From: Rugosimonospora africana
GTDB taxonomy: Bacteria; Actinomycetota; Actinomycetes; Mycobacteriales; Micromonosporaceae
Assembly: GCF_016862975.1 (NCBI RefSeq)
Contig: NZ_BONZ01000084.1
Coordinates: forward strand, 31,653-95,652
Direction: 5' to 3'
Length of the DNA: 64,000 nt
Below, piece by piece: positions 33,667 through 43,111 of this stretch; within the stretch, counting starts at the first letter, position 1, and each line of letters begins with the position of its first letter. Made by a program: the position numbers and the translations under genes. The notes under the pieces are model-generated. The model saw only the letters and a list, made by a program, of their open reading frames with translations. It was not told the origin of the DNA and did not search any database.

Positions 33667-33768
33667 GCCCGCCCGCCACCGGCGGCTGCGGGCGTGAGGC
33701 CCGGTCCGCCACCGGTCGACAGCCGGCATGAGAGCCGGCCCACCACCGGTGGCAGCCAGGATGCGACG
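33667..33768 (+). repeat. Three imperfect repeats of about 34 bp in a 380-bp gap
   Basis: Units starting near 33667, 33698 and 33734 share GGCCCG..CCGCCACCGG..GCCGGCATGA. They occupy the start of the gene-free stretch 33667-34048. The rest of that stretch is an AT-richer block (33858-33930) that probably holds the promoter of the amidohydrolase gene, although I cannot pick a convincing -35/-10 pair. Confidence 0.55.
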
Positions 33769-34048
33769 ACGGCAGGCGTCAATGCCCGGCGCCGGCGAGC
33801 CCGGCGGCACGCGCCGCGCCGCGGCGGTGAGCGTCACCGACCCCCGTACCGCCGGCGTCGAAATTTTCTTCCGGGTCGGACCGGTTTCCTCCGGAACTAC
33901 CGATTCCACTATGCGAAAGAGATCTACCAATTCTGCCGCAGAGCGGGAAGAGTGAGGGCACGACCTGCACCGTGATGTCCGGCGGCCTCGCTGCCGCGTG
34001 CGCGATGCCGGGTCGGGAACCAGGCGCGACATGACCGGGAGGATGCAG

Positions 34049-35059
34049 GTGCCGGAGCTCACCCGCGCGAAGCGGCTGTTGGACTGTCATTTCCATTGGT
34101 ACCCGCAGCACGTCGAAGACGGACTCAACCGGTCGAATGGGCGCACCCGCCGTCACACCGCGGACTGGTACGACCTGGAGGGGCAGCTCGCGCGCATGGA
34201 CGCGCTGGACCGTCCGGTCGACGTCATCTCCTCGACCGGACCGTTCACCGGCCTGTTCACGAACACCGAGATCGGCGCCGGCGACTCGCGCGCGTTGACC
34301 CGGCTGCACAACGAGACGATGGCTGACGGCCAGCGCCGCTACCCGGGCCGGTTCTGGGGCACCTGCGTGCTCCCGCTGCTCGAACCCGACGTCGCGCTGA
34401 CCGAGCTGGAGTACGCGGTCGGCACGCTCGGGCTGGTCGGGGTCAACATCCCGGGCCGGATCGGCGCCGAGGTGAACCTCGACGACCCGCGGTACGAGGA
34501 GCTGTACGACCGGATCGAAGCGCTCGGCGTGCCGCTGTTCATCCACCCCAACGACGAGGCGTTCGAGGGCGCACTCGGCGGGTACAACGGGGCGCTGCAC
34601 CTCAGCCTGGGCCGGGTCATCGACGTCAGCGTCTCGGCGTACCGCCTGGTCCTCAGCGGTGTGTTGGAGCGGCACCCCGACCTGAAGCTGATCATGTCGC
34701 ATGCCGGCGGTGCCCTGCCCTATCAGGCCGGGCGCATGGACAAGAACTCCGGCGCGGCCGGGCTCCCGAAGTCGCCGACCGAGTACCTCCGGCGCATCTA
34801 CACCGACACCGTGATGCCGCAGGCGGCCAGCGTCGGTTTCGCCATCGGCTTCTACGGCGCCGACCACGTCATGTACGGCAGCGACTATCCCTGCTGGGAT
34901 CCGGACGCGGCGCTGCGCGTCATCGACGAACTCGACCTGGACGACGAGTCGCTCGACAGGATCACCTACCGCAACGCCTACGAGCTGTACGGGCTGGGTC
35001 GCCGGGCGGCCGGTTCGGGCGCCGGCGACCGGGTGCCGGCCGGGACCGCCCCGCGCTGA
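34049..35059 (+). CDS. ACMSD/resorcylate-decarboxylase-like amidohydrolase
   Basis: A 336-residue TIM-barrel metal enzyme: RLLDCHFHWYP with the HxH motif, PLFIHPNDE (His), LIMSHAGGALPYQAGR (His) and VMYGSDYPCWDP with the metal Asp. This set matches the aminocarboxymuconate-semialdehyde decarboxylase, gamma-resorcylate decarboxylase and related hydratase group, which act on aromatic acids or ring-cleavage products. GGGAGG 6 bp before GTG 34049 decides the start over ATG 34031 and 34043. It is followed by a strong hairpin, so it may be transcribed apart from the genes downstream. Confidence 0.82.
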   Translation: MPELTRAKRLLDCHFHWYPQHVEDGLNRSNGRTRRHTADWYDLEGQLARMDALDRPVDVISSTGPFTGLFTNTEIGAGDSRALTRLHNETMADGQRRYPGRFWGTCVLPLLEPDVALTELEYAVGTLGLVGVNIPGRIGAEVNLDDPRYEELYDRIEALGVPLFIHPNDEAFEGALGGYNGALHLSLGRVIDVSVSAYRLVLSGVLERHPDLKLIMSHAGGALPYQAGRMDKNSGAAGLPKSPTEYLRRIYTDTVMPQAASVGFAIGFYGADHVMYGSDYPCWDPDAALRVIDELDLDDESLDRITYRNAYELYGLGRRAAGSGAGDRVPAGTAPR

Positions 35060-35072
35060 CCCCGGCCGCCCC

Positions 35073-35106
35073 GCACCGCGTGCCGCGCCCTGCCGGCACG
35101 CGGTGC
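35073..35106 (+). terminator. Terminator hairpin after amidohydrolase
   Basis: GCACCGCGTGCC and GGCACGCGGTGC form a perfect 12-bp stem with a 10-base loop, 13 bp after the stop. Confidence 0.7.
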
Positions 35107-35189
35107 ATCGGCATGTCCTGACCTGCTCGGACGTTCGCGCTCGTCAGGTCACGGTCGGGTCTCGGGCAATTTCGCATAGAGGAATTCTC

Positions 35190-35217
35190 TTGATCTGATT
35201 TCGCTAGTCAGTAATTG
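35190..35217 (+). promoter_or_regulatory. Candidate promoter of the large catabolic operon
   Basis: TTGATC (35190-35195) and TAATTG (35212-35217) with a 16-bp spacer lie in the only AT-rich patch between the amidohydrolase hairpin and the monooxygenase gene. An imperfect palindrome AGAGGAATTCTCT overlaps the -35. Confidence 0.4.
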
Positions 35218-35293
35218 TCAGTGGCGTGATCTGGACCTTCTCGGTAGATGAACCGCAGGCAACGCCATCCTCCGTCGCGCCGTGGGAGGCACG

Positions 35294-36526
35294 ATGACCA
35301 CCGGCCGGAGTGTCCTCATCGCGGGCGGCGGGATCGGCGGCCTGTGCGCGGCGCTGTGCCTCGCCCGCCGCGGGTTCGACGTGACCGTGCTGGAACGTTC
35401 ACCCGAGTTCGGAGAGATCGGTGCGGGCCTGCAACTCGCGCCCAACGCCACCCGCGTTCTGCGCAGCCTGGGACTGCTCGACGCGGTGCTCGAGGTCGGA
35501 GTCCTGCCGGACCGCCTGGTACTCGCCGACGTCACCACCGACGAAGAGCTGACCGCGCTCGACGTCACCGGGTTCGGCGAACAGTTCGGCGGCCCGTACG
35601 TGGTGGCCCATCGCAGCGATGTGCTCTCGATCCTGCTTCGGGCGTGCCTGGCGGATGCCTCGGTGCGGCTGCTCACGAGCAAGACCGTGGTACGCGTGGT
35701 GGAACCGGACGCGGGCACGGTGCGGGCGGAGTGCGCCGACGGCACCAGCTACGACGGCGACGTGCTCGTCGGCGCCGACGGCCTGCGGTCCACGGTACGC
35801 AAGCTCATCGACGACTCGGAGCCGGTCTTCTCCGGCTACGTGGCATACCGGGGCGCCGTGCCGACCGAGCGCGTCGCCGCCCGTTCCGACAGCCGTGACG
35901 TCGTGGCCTTCATCGGCCACGGACGGCACTTCGTGCAGTACCCGCTCCGCAGTGGAAGCTTCTACAACCAGGTCGCTGTGTTCCGCAGCGCCCGTTACCT
36001 CGCCGGCGAGCCGAACTGGGGCACGCCGGAGGAGTTGGAGACCGCGTTCGAACCGTCGAGCGCGCGCATCCGCACCGCACTGTCCGCCATCGAGCGCGGC
36101 ATGAGCTGGCCGATGTACGACCGCGAGCCGCTGACGCGGTGGGTGCACGGCCGCTCGGTACTACTGGGCGACGCGGCCCACCCGATGCTGCAGTACCTCG
36201 CGCAGGGCGCGTGCCAGGCGATCCAGGACGCGGACTGCCTCGCCTACTCGCTTTCCGGAGCGGTCGAAGCCGGCCGCGACGTCATCGACGGATTCACCGA
36301 ATACCAGCAGCACCGCATGGGCCCAGCGCAGCGCACGCAACAGAACGCTCGCGTCTGGGGCGACATCTGGCACACCGACGGCCTCGCCGAAACACTCCGC
36401 AACGCCTACCTCCGCGAGCGTGATCCGAACGACCTCCGGCACGTCGCGCCGTTCTATGCCCTCGCCGAGACGTGCTCCCACTCGGTTCGGGGAGGTCTCT
36501 CCCGGGCCGAGCCGTCACCCGCATGA
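35294..36526 (+). CDS. FAD-dependent aromatic monooxygenase
   Basis: A 410-residue class A flavin monooxygenase: GxGxxG in SVLIAGGGIGGLCAALCLARRGFDVTVLERS, the DG motif in VLVGADGLRSTVRK and the GD motif in VLLGDAAHPMLQYLAQGACQAIQDA. Its closest style is salicylate or 3-hydroxybenzoate 6-hydroxylase, which insert one oxygen into an aromatic ring using NADH. GGAGG lies 6 bp before ATG 35294. It is the likely first ring-oxidising enzyme of the 35-53 kb locus; the transporter gene follows 77 bp later. Confidence 0.9.
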   Translation: MTTGRSVLIAGGGIGGLCAALCLARRGFDVTVLERSPEFGEIGAGLQLAPNATRVLRSLGLLDAVLEVGVLPDRLVLADVTTDEELTALDVTGFGEQFGGPYVVAHRSDVLSILLRACLADASVRLLTSKTVVRVVEPDAGTVRAECADGTSYDGDVLVGADGLRSTVRKLIDDSEPVFSGYVAYRGAVPTERVAARSDSRDVVAFIGHGRHFVQYPLRSGSFYNQVAVFRSARYLAGEPNWGTPEELETAFEPSSARIRTALSAIERGMSWPMYDREPLTRWVHGRSVLLGDAAHPMLQYLAQGACQAIQDADCLAYSLSGAVEAGRDVIDGFTEYQQHRMGPAQRTQQNARVWGDIWHTDGLAETLRNAYLRERDPNDLRHVAPFYALAETCSHSVRGGLSRAEPSPA

Positions 36527-36603
36527 CCCGCCAACCGGCGCGGCGTCACCGCTACGCCCCGACTCCATCCATTCGCTGCAGTTGAAGGATTTAGGACTCT
36601 ATC

Positions 36604-37815
36604 GTGAGCGATCACCCCTTAGCTCCCACACAGAGGACACGGCGTACGCGCCGGGTGTCCTTAGCCGTCGGCGTCGCGGTTCTCAGCCTTTCGGCCGTCG
36701 CGGCCTGTGGCTCTGGATCCAGTGACAAGCCGGCTCAGACGACCGACCAGGTGGCGGCATCCCTCGCGTCGTCCTGCGGCGGCACCGCCGCCGACTGGAC
36801 CACGCTCATCACGGCCGCGAAGAAGGAAGGCAAGCTGACCATCTCCGGGCCCCCCAGCCCCGAGGTGAACAAGCAGGTTCCGGCCGCCTTCCAGAAGGAG
36901 TTCGGGGTCAGCGTCCAGTACATCGCCGGTGCGAGTGGCACGACCGCCCAGAAGATCAAGAGCGAGCGTTCGGCCGGTATCTACAGCCTCGACGCGTTCC
37001 TGGCCGGCGGCAACACCATGTCCACGGTGATCTACCAGTCCGGCTGGCTGGATGACCTGAAGTCGGCGCTCATCTCGCCGAAGCTGACCGATCCGAGCCT
37101 CTGGCAGAGCGGAGCACAGGGTGCCCCGTTCGTCGACCAGCCGAAGTTCGACAGCGTGGCGAACCTCAGCATCCAGGGTCAAGAGCAGTTCATGGTCAAC
37201 ACCAAGCTGGTCGGTAACAAGATCAACGGCTGGCACGACCTGCTGGACCCGAAGTGGAAGGGCAAGATCGTCGCGATGGACCCGACGAAGGGCGCGGGTC
37301 TGGGCTTCAACGTCGTGGTGATGCTGGAGAAGAAGTTCGGCGCGGACTTCGTCAAGCAGCTCTACAAGGGCCAGGGCGTGGTACTCGAGACCGACGACCG
37401 GCAGGCCGCGGACAGCGTGGCCAAGGGCCAGTACGCGGTGGCGATCGGCGTCTCCGAGGCGAACGGCCAGCTCGACCAGCTCATCGATGACGGCCTGCCG
37501 GTGCGCGTGGTGGCCCGGCCGAACGACGCGCCGCAGATGATCTCCTCGGGCTATGGCGAGGTCGGAATGATGAACAAGGCGCCGCACCCGAACGCGGCCA
37601 AGCTGTTCGCGAACTGGCTGCTCTGCCCGGACGGCAACAAGGTCTGGAACGAGGCCAACCGCTACCAGTCGACCCGCAAGGACGTCGACGTCAAGGTGCC
37701 GGACTTCATCAAGGCCGACCTCAGCGGCGACTACTGGGACACCTATGACTGGAAGCTCCTGACGTCCAACGACACCGACCAGCTGGTCAGCCAGCTGCAG
37801 ACCGACCTCAAGTGA
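36604..37815 (+). CDS. ABC solute-binding lipoprotein, ferric/organic type
   Basis: A 403-residue lipoprotein. Its signal peptide ends VAACGSGSS (lipobox Cys near residue 39). The mature lobe order (AAKKEGKLTISGPPSPEVNKQVPAAFQKEFGVSVQYIAG ... LDPKWKGKIVAMDPTKGAG) is that of the AfuA/FbpA/PhnS group, which bind ferric ion, phosphonates or organic acids. Iron-binding tyrosine pairs are not obvious and the genes around are catabolic, so I favour an organic ligand. GTG 36604 starts it. A 14-bp stem hairpin separates it from the ATPase gene. Confidence 0.88.
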   Translation: MSDHPLAPTQRTRRTRRVSLAVGVAVLSLSAVAACGSGSSDKPAQTTDQVAASLASSCGGTAADWTTLITAAKKEGKLTISGPPSPEVNKQVPAAFQKEFGVSVQYIAGASGTTAQKIKSERSAGIYSLDAFLAGGNTMSTVIYQSGWLDDLKSALISPKLTDPSLWQSGAQGAPFVDQPKFDSVANLSIQGQEQFMVNTKLVGNKINGWHDLLDPKWKGKIVAMDPTKGAGLGFNVVVMLEKKFGADFVKQLYKGQGVVLETDDRQAADSVAKGQYAVAIGVSEANGQLDQLIDDGLPVRVVARPNDAPQMISSGYGEVGMMNKAPHPNAAKLFANWLLCPDGNKVWNEANRYQSTRKDVDVKVPDFIKADLSGDYWDTYDWKLLTSNDTDQLVSQLQTDLK

Positions 37816-37821
37816 TCGCGA

Positions 37822-37854
37822 GCGCCGGCCGCCCCACCTCGGGGCGGCCGGCGC
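37822..37854 (+). terminator. Intercistronic hairpin after solute-binding protein
   Basis: GCGCCGGCCGCCCC and GGGGCGGCCGGCGC form a perfect 14-bp stem with a 5-base loop, 6 bp after the stop. Placed inside the operon, it should reduce read-through so the binding protein exceeds the membrane complex. Confidence 0.65.
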
Positions 37855-37931
37855 CGCCGCCGCTCGATGACCAAGACCGCCCCAACCGTCCCGGCTTTCG
37901 TCCCGGCCGTTGGGTCGCAGAGGAGGAGTTC

Positions 37932-39131
37932 ATGGTGATGGTCCCTGAGACCGGCGGACCCGCCAAGTCCGCTGTCGCAGACCAGCGAGGCAAGTCGCCG
38001 GAGCCGACCTCGCCTGCCGCCGATGCGCGTACGCACCTGCGGCTGGAGGGGGTCTCGCGCTATTTCGGGCACGAGGCGGCGGTGAATCACATCAACCTCG
38101 ACATCAAACGCGGGGAGATCTTCGCGCTGCTCGGCGCGAGCGGCTGCGGGAAGTCGACCACGTTGCGGATGATCGCCGGCCTGGAGCCGGTCGACGAGGG
38201 GCAGATCGTGATGGGGGACCGGGTGCTGGCCGACGCCCGTACCCGCAAGTCACTGGCCCCGGAGCGGCGCAACATCGCGATCGTCTTCCAGTCGTACGCG
38301 ATCTGGCCGCACATGACGGTGGCGCAGAACGTCGCGTTCCCGCTGAAGATGCGGCGTGTCCCGCGTGCCGAGCGCCGTACCCGGGTCGACAAGGTGCTGC
38401 AGCTGACCGGCATGGACAAGTGGGCGGACAAGTCCGCGACCCTGCTGTCCGGTGGCCAGCAGCAGCGGGTGGCGCTCGCCCGGGCCCTGGTGTACGAGCC
38501 GGATCTGCTCCTGCTCGACGAGCCACTGTCCAATCTGGACACTCAGCTGCGTACCCAGATGCGCAGCGAGATCCGGCGGCTCAACCAGGAACTCGGCGTG
38601 ACGATGCTGTTCGTCACGCACGACCAGGATGAGGCGTTCACGGTTGCCGACCGGGTCGGCGTGATGGCCGGCGGCAAGCTCGAGCAGATCGGCACTCCGG
38701 TCGAGATGTACGACCACCCGAAGACGCCGTACGTGCGGGACTTCCTGGGCAAGATGCTCAGCGTCGAGGGGACGCTCACCTGGTCCGGCGCCGAGGCGAC
38801 GGTGCGCCTGCCGAGCCTGGACGGCGCGTCCGGCGGCGGGATCACACCGCTGACCGGCCCCGACCTGGCCTCGCTCGACGGCGAACGGGTCCGACTGTTC
38901 TTCCGGCCAGAGGACGTGGACATCGAGCCGATGCCGAGCGGAGCGCTGCGCCCGAACCAGATCGCGGCGAAGGTCGTCGGGGAGGAGTACCTCGGGGACC
39001 ACTACGAGTACAAGATCGATATAGGCGGCTCGACCGGCGGCATCGCGGCGCCGCGTCGCAGCGGCCACCGCGTCGGCGACACCATCGCCCTGCAGGTCGA
39101 CCCCGCGCGCGTTTCGGTGTGGGCAGCATGA
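37932..39131 (+). CDS. ABC transporter ATPase (PotA/FbpC type)
   Basis: A 399-residue ATPase with Walker A GASGCGKST, signature LSGGQQQRVALARAL, Walker B LLLLDEPLSNLD and the switch His in LFVTHDQDEA. A TOBE domain follows (RLFFRPEDVDIEP ... VVGEEYLGDHYEYKIDI). GAGGAGG precedes ATG 37932, ruling out the longer frame from 37812. It energises the fused permease, whose ATG overlaps this stop. Confidence 0.92.
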   Translation: MVMVPETGGPAKSAVADQRGKSPEPTSPAADARTHLRLEGVSRYFGHEAAVNHINLDIKRGEIFALLGASGCGKSTTLRMIAGLEPVDEGQIVMGDRVLADARTRKSLAPERRNIAIVFQSYAIWPHMTVAQNVAFPLKMRRVPRAERRTRVDKVLQLTGMDKWADKSATLLSGGQQQRVALARALVYEPDLLLLDEPLSNLDTQLRTQMRSEIRRLNQELGVTMLFVTHDQDEAFTVADRVGVMAGGKLEQIGTPVEMYDHPKTPYVRDFLGKMLSVEGTLTWSGAEATVRLPSLDGASGGGITPLTGPDLASLDGERVRLFFRPEDVDIEPMPSGALRPNQIAAKVVGEEYLGDHYEYKIDIGGSTGGIAAPRRSGHRVGDTIALQVDPARVSVWAA

Positions 39132-41008
39132 CGATCGCGCCGCCCCGCCCACCGGTCCGGGAGATCCCGCCGGTTCAGCCGGATCTCCGCCGTACCCGCC
39201 GGTTCAGCCTTCGCGGACTGCGCGGGGTACCCGTCGTCCTGATCGTGGCGGCCCTGACCGCTGTGCCGGTCCTGCTGTTGCTGTTCAACAGCTTCAACGT
39301 GTCCCGGCCCGGCGAGGCGTCCCGGTACGGGCTGGACAACTGGCGCAAGGCGCTCTCCGATCCGCAGTTGGGCACCGCGATCTGGAACACGCTGCGGCTC
39401 GGCGTCACACGCACGCTGATCGCGGTGGTCATCGCGACGGTGCTGTCGTACCTGATCGCCCGCACCGACATGCCCGGCCGGCGGGTGGTCGAGGTGGCCC
39501 TGTGGTTCGCCTTCTTCATCCCGCCGCTGTCCATGACGCTCGGCTGGATCGTCCTGCTCGACCCGTCCAACGGCGTGATCAACACGGTGCTGCGCTCGCT
39601 GTTCGGGTTGTCGAGCGTGCAGGGACCGCTGAACATCTACAGCTTCTGGGGCATCATCCTCGCCCACATCAGCGCCTCCTCGGTGCCGCTGATGACGATC
39701 CTGATCATCCCGTCGATGCGACGGATGAGTTCGAGTCTGGAAGAGGCGGCGCGCAGCTGCGGAGCCGGCCGCTTCCGGACCGTCGTGTCCGTCACGCTGC
39801 CGCTGGCCCGGCCGGCGATCATCGGCGCGGCGCTGCTGAGCTTCATCTACTCGCTGAAGACGTTCGAGATCGAGTACCTGCTCGGCAACCCGATCGGCTT
39901 CAAGGTGTACTCCACGCAGATCTACGACTGGGTGTACCGCGAGCCGCCACTGTACGGGATCGCCACCGCACTCGGCATCATGATCATCCCGGTGATGGTG
40001 ATCCTGGCCATCGCGCAGCGCCTGCTCACGCGCAATCGCACCTTCGTCACGGTCGGCGCGCGCGGGTACAGCGACGTGCCGATGGCGCTGGGCAGGGTCC
40101 GGCGCTGGGTGGTCGCGGGCTTCGCCTACCTGTACGCCGTGCTCATCATCGGGCTGCCGGCCGCCGCGCTGATCGTCGGGTCGTTCATGCGGCGGTTCGG
40201 CTTCTTCCAGATCAAGCATCCGTTCACGACCGCGAACTGGTCGGATCTGGTGCACGACAACCTGTTCGCGCCGGCCGCCTGGAACAGCCTCAAGATTGGC
40301 ATCGGCGCCACGGTGCTCGGCGTGCTGGTGTACTTCGCCATCGCGTTCGTGGCGGTGCGAACCCGGATGCGCGGTCGCGCCGCGGTCGACGTGCTGGCCT
40401 GGCTGCCGGTCGCGGTACCCGGCATCCTGCTCGGCCTCGGCCTGCTCTGGCTCTACCTCGGCACGCCGCTGAAGAGCATCCTGTACGGCAGCGTGGGCGG
40501 CCTGATCCTGGCGATCATCATCAACCACATGGCGACCGGTACTCAGCAGATGAAGGCCGGCATCATGCAGATCAGCCCGGACCACGACCAGGCCGCCCGC
40601 ACCTGCGGCGCCCGTCCCGCGCGCAGTCTGTGGCACATCATGCTGCCGCTGCTCGGACCGTCGGTCGCGGCCGTGGCGGTGCTGACATTCGACACCGCGA
40701 TCCGCGACATCAGCTCGGTGGTGCTCCTCACCAGCGGCAACTCGCGGCCGCTGTCGGTGCTGCTGCTCGAATACAGCTCGACGAGCGAGCTGGAGGAGGC
40801 CGCCGCGCTCGGCGTGATCATGAGCATCGTCACGGTCATCGTCGGTCTGGTCGCGACGAAGCTCGCCGGTGGCCGGATGCAGCGCGGCAAGTCACGCCGC
40901 CGTGCGGCGCGCCGGCCGCTCGACGCCACCGCGCCGCTTCCCCTGTCCCCGACCTCCGACTCCCTGCCCGACGCTCCCCAAGGCCGCCCGGCCGCGAACC
41001 TGAACTGA
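39128..41008 (+). CDS. Fused double-domain ABC permease
   Basis: A 626-residue permease in which two six-helix halves are joined. Each half carries an EAA loop: SLEEAARSCGAGRFRTVVSVTLPLARPA (residues about 200-230) and HDQAARTCGARPARSLWHIMLPLLGPS (about 485-515). This FbpB/AfuB/PhnUV-like fusion matches the solute-binding protein type. The C-terminus is basic and cytoplasmic. It is followed 15 bp later by the HyuA gene, tying import to the catabolic enzymes. Confidence 0.92.
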   Translation: MTIAPPRPPVREIPPVQPDLRRTRRFSLRGLRGVPVVLIVAALTAVPVLLLLFNSFNVSRPGEASRYGLDNWRKALSDPQLGTAIWNTLRLGVTRTLIAVVIATVLSYLIARTDMPGRRVVEVALWFAFFIPPLSMTLGWIVLLDPSNGVINTVLRSLFGLSSVQGPLNIYSFWGIILAHISASSVPLMTILIIPSMRRMSSSLEEAARSCGAGRFRTVVSVTLPLARPAIIGAALLSFIYSLKTFEIEYLLGNPIGFKVYSTQIYDWVYREPPLYGIATALGIMIIPVMVILAIAQRLLTRNRTFVTVGARGYSDVPMALGRVRRWVVAGFAYLYAVLIIGLPAAALIVGSFMRRFGFFQIKHPFTTANWSDLVHDNLFAPAAWNSLKIGIGATVLGVLVYFAIAFVAVRTRMRGRAAVDVLAWLPVAVPGILLGLGLLWLYLGTPLKSILYGSVGGLILAIIINHMATGTQQMKAGIMQISPDHDQAARTCGARPARSLWHIMLPLLGPSVAAVAVLTFDTAIRDISSVVLLTSGNSRPLSVLLLEYSSTSELEEAAALGVIMSIVTVIVGLVATKLAGGRMQRGKSRRRAARRPLDATAPLPLSPTSDSLPDAPQGRPAANLN

Positions 41009-41023
41009 GGAACCTGAGGACCC

Positions 41024-43111
41024 ATGGCCATCGCAATCTCGACCGACATCGGCGGTACGTTCACCGACCTCGTCGCCTACGACCTTGACACCGGCGAAAT
41101 TCACCAGGCCAAGGACTACACCGATCCGGCGGACCTGAGCAGCGGAATCGGCCGGTGCATCGACAAGAGCGGGTTGCCGCTGGGCGAGGCTCCGGAGTTC
41201 ACGCACGGTTCGACGGTCGCCATCAACACCGCGATCGAGCGTACCGGCGCGCGTACCGCTCTCCTGGTCACCCGGGGCATGCGCGACGTGTACGAGATCG
41301 GCCGCAGCAACCGGCCGGAGGCGTACAACCTGTTGTTCCGCAAGCCGGTGCCGCTCGTGAGCCGCGAGCTGATCTTCGAGGTGGACGAGCGGCTGAGCGC
41401 GCGCGGCGAGGTCGTCCGCCCGCTGGACGAGCAGTCCGTGCGCGACGCGGTGGCCGCCGCGGTGAACGCCGGTGCGACCGCGATCGCCGTCGGAACCCTG
41501 CACTCGTACGCCAACCCGGCGCACGAGGAGCGCATCGGCGACATCGTCAAGGAAGTCGCGCCGCAGCTGTTCCTCACCCTGTCGCACCGGATCCTCCGCG
41601 AGTACCGGGAGTACGAGCGGATCTCCACCGCCGCGATGAACTCCTACATCGGGCCGCGCGTCAGCGGGTACCTGGACGAGTTGCAGAACGTGTTGAAGAC
41701 CCGCTCGTTCGAGGGTCGCACGCTGATCATGCAGTCGAACGGCGGCGTCATGATCCCGGACATCGCGCGCGAAGAGCCGGTCATGATGATGGAGTCCGGC
41801 CCGGTCGGCGGCGTCGTCGCGGCCGGGTCGCTCGCCGCCGAGTACGGCATCGCCCACGCGGTCGCGTTCGACATGGGCGGTACCACCGCGAAGGCGGCAC
41901 TGCTTCGCGACGGCGCCCCGGACATCGCCCAGGGCTACTACGTCGGCGGCTTCGCCAGCGGCATCCCGGTGCGGGTACCGGTCGTGGACGTCGTGGAGGT
42001 CGGCGCGGGCGGCGGGAGCATCGCGCACCTGGACGTGGCCGGTGCGCTGCGCATCGGGCCGCAGAGCGCGGGCGGCCGTCCCGGCCCCGTCTGCTACGGC
42101 TGGGGCGGCACCAAGCCGACCGTCACCGACGCGAACGCGGTGCTCGGCCGGCTCAACCCGGCGCACTTCCTCGGCGGCGAGATGGGCCTGGACGTGGACG
42201 CCGCGGAAGCGGCGTTCGACGCCGAGGTCGGCACGTCGCTGGGCCTGTCGGCGGAGCACGCCGCGCTCGCCGTCATCAACATCGCGGTCAACATGATGGG
42301 GCTGGCGGTCCGCAGCGTCTCCGTCGAGCGCGGCGTCGACCCGCGGGACTGCGCGCTCATCGCGTTCGGCGGCGCCGGTCCGCTGCACGCGTGCGCGGTC
42401 GCCCGGGAGGTCAAGATCCCGCGCGTGATCATCCCGATGCTGCCGGGCCACTTCTCGGCCCTCGGCATGCTGCTCGCCGACATCCGGCACGAGCTGGTCC
42501 GCACCATCTACGCCACCGCCGACGGCGTGGACGCCGACATGCTGACCGCGGTCGCCCGGGAGATGTCCGACGAGGTACGGGGCATGCTCACCACCGAGCT
42601 GATCGAGGAACGCGACCAGGCCGTCGAGCTGTTCTGCGACCTGCGGTACCGGGGCCAGGAGTTCACCCTCCGCACGCCGTGTACGGCCGACGAGCTCCGC
42701 TCGACCGACGACCTGGAGAAGGTGCGCAAGCGCTTCGACGACCTGCACGAGATCCGGTTCGGTCACAGCTCGCCCGCGTCCACTGTGGAGATCGTGAACC
42801 TCCGGGTGGTCGGCATCGGCCGCCGCGAGCGCATCCGCCCGAAGATCGGGGCGCAGTCCGGCGAGGTCGAGGTCACCACGCGCCGGGTCGTCTCCGGCGT
42901 CGGCAGCCACGCCAGCGGCAAGGACTGGAACATCTACCAGCGCGAGCAGCTACCCGTCGGGTACCGGGTGACCGGCCCCGCCGTCATCGAGGAGTACGCG
43001 AGCACCCTCGTCATCGACGAGGGCGACGTCGCCGTCATCGGCCCCGACGGGGCGATCGACATCACGATCGACATCACCGGGGGATTCGACAAGACCGGAG
43101 GCAAGGCATGA
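41024..43111 (+). CDS. Hydantoinase/oxoprolinase HyuA-type subunit
   Basis: A 695-residue HyuA: N-terminal ISTDIGGTFTDLVAYD and central VAFDMGGTTAKAALL are the two phosphate loops of the ASKHA ATPase fold, and FGGAGPLHACAVARE closes the nucleotide pocket. Members activate a carbonyl with ATP for hydrolysis or carboxylation: N-methylhydantoinase, 5-oxoprolinase, acetone and acetophenone carboxylases. It works as a complex with HyuB, whose ATG overlaps its stop. Context suggests ATP-dependent opening of a cyclic amide or imide, or carboxylation of a ketone. Confidence 0.93.
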   Translation: MAIAISTDIGGTFTDLVAYDLDTGEIHQAKDYTDPADLSSGIGRCIDKSGLPLGEAPEFTHGSTVAINTAIERTGARTALLVTRGMRDVYEIGRSNRPEAYNLLFRKPVPLVSRELIFEVDERLSARGEVVRPLDEQSVRDAVAAAVNAGATAIAVGTLHSYANPAHEERIGDIVKEVAPQLFLTLSHRILREYREYERISTAAMNSYIGPRVSGYLDELQNVLKTRSFEGRTLIMQSNGGVMIPDIAREEPVMMMESGPVGGVVAAGSLAAEYGIAHAVAFDMGGTTAKAALLRDGAPDIAQGYYVGGFASGIPVRVPVVDVVEVGAGGGSIAHLDVAGALRIGPQSAGGRPGPVCYGWGGTKPTVTDANAVLGRLNPAHFLGGEMGLDVDAAEAAFDAEVGTSLGLSAEHAALAVINIAVNMMGLAVRSVSVERGVDPRDCALIAFGGAGPLHACAVAREVKIPRVIIPMLPGHFSALGMLLADIRHELVRTIYATADGVDADMLTAVAREMSDEVRGMLTTELIEERDQAVELFCDLRYRGQEFTLRTPCTADELRSTDDLEKVRKRFDDLHEIRFGHSSPASTVEIVNLRVVGIGRRERIRPKIGAQSGEVEVTTRRVVSGVGSHASGKDWNIYQREQLPVGYRVTGPAVIEEYASTLVIDEGDVAVIGPDGAIDITIDITGGFDKTGGKA

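Noticed and set aside
33667..34048. Short open frames in the gap before the ACMSD-like gene
   Set aside because: They are made of tandem repeats and show no ribosome binding site or recognisable domain.
36604..41008. Annotation as an iron (FbpABC) importer
   Set aside because: Family resemblance only; the operon context is catabolic and no iron-linked genes or motif were seen.
41155..43107. Long frame continuing upstream of HyuB
   Set aside because: It is an out-of-frame shadow of HyuA; the HyuB family start is at 43108.
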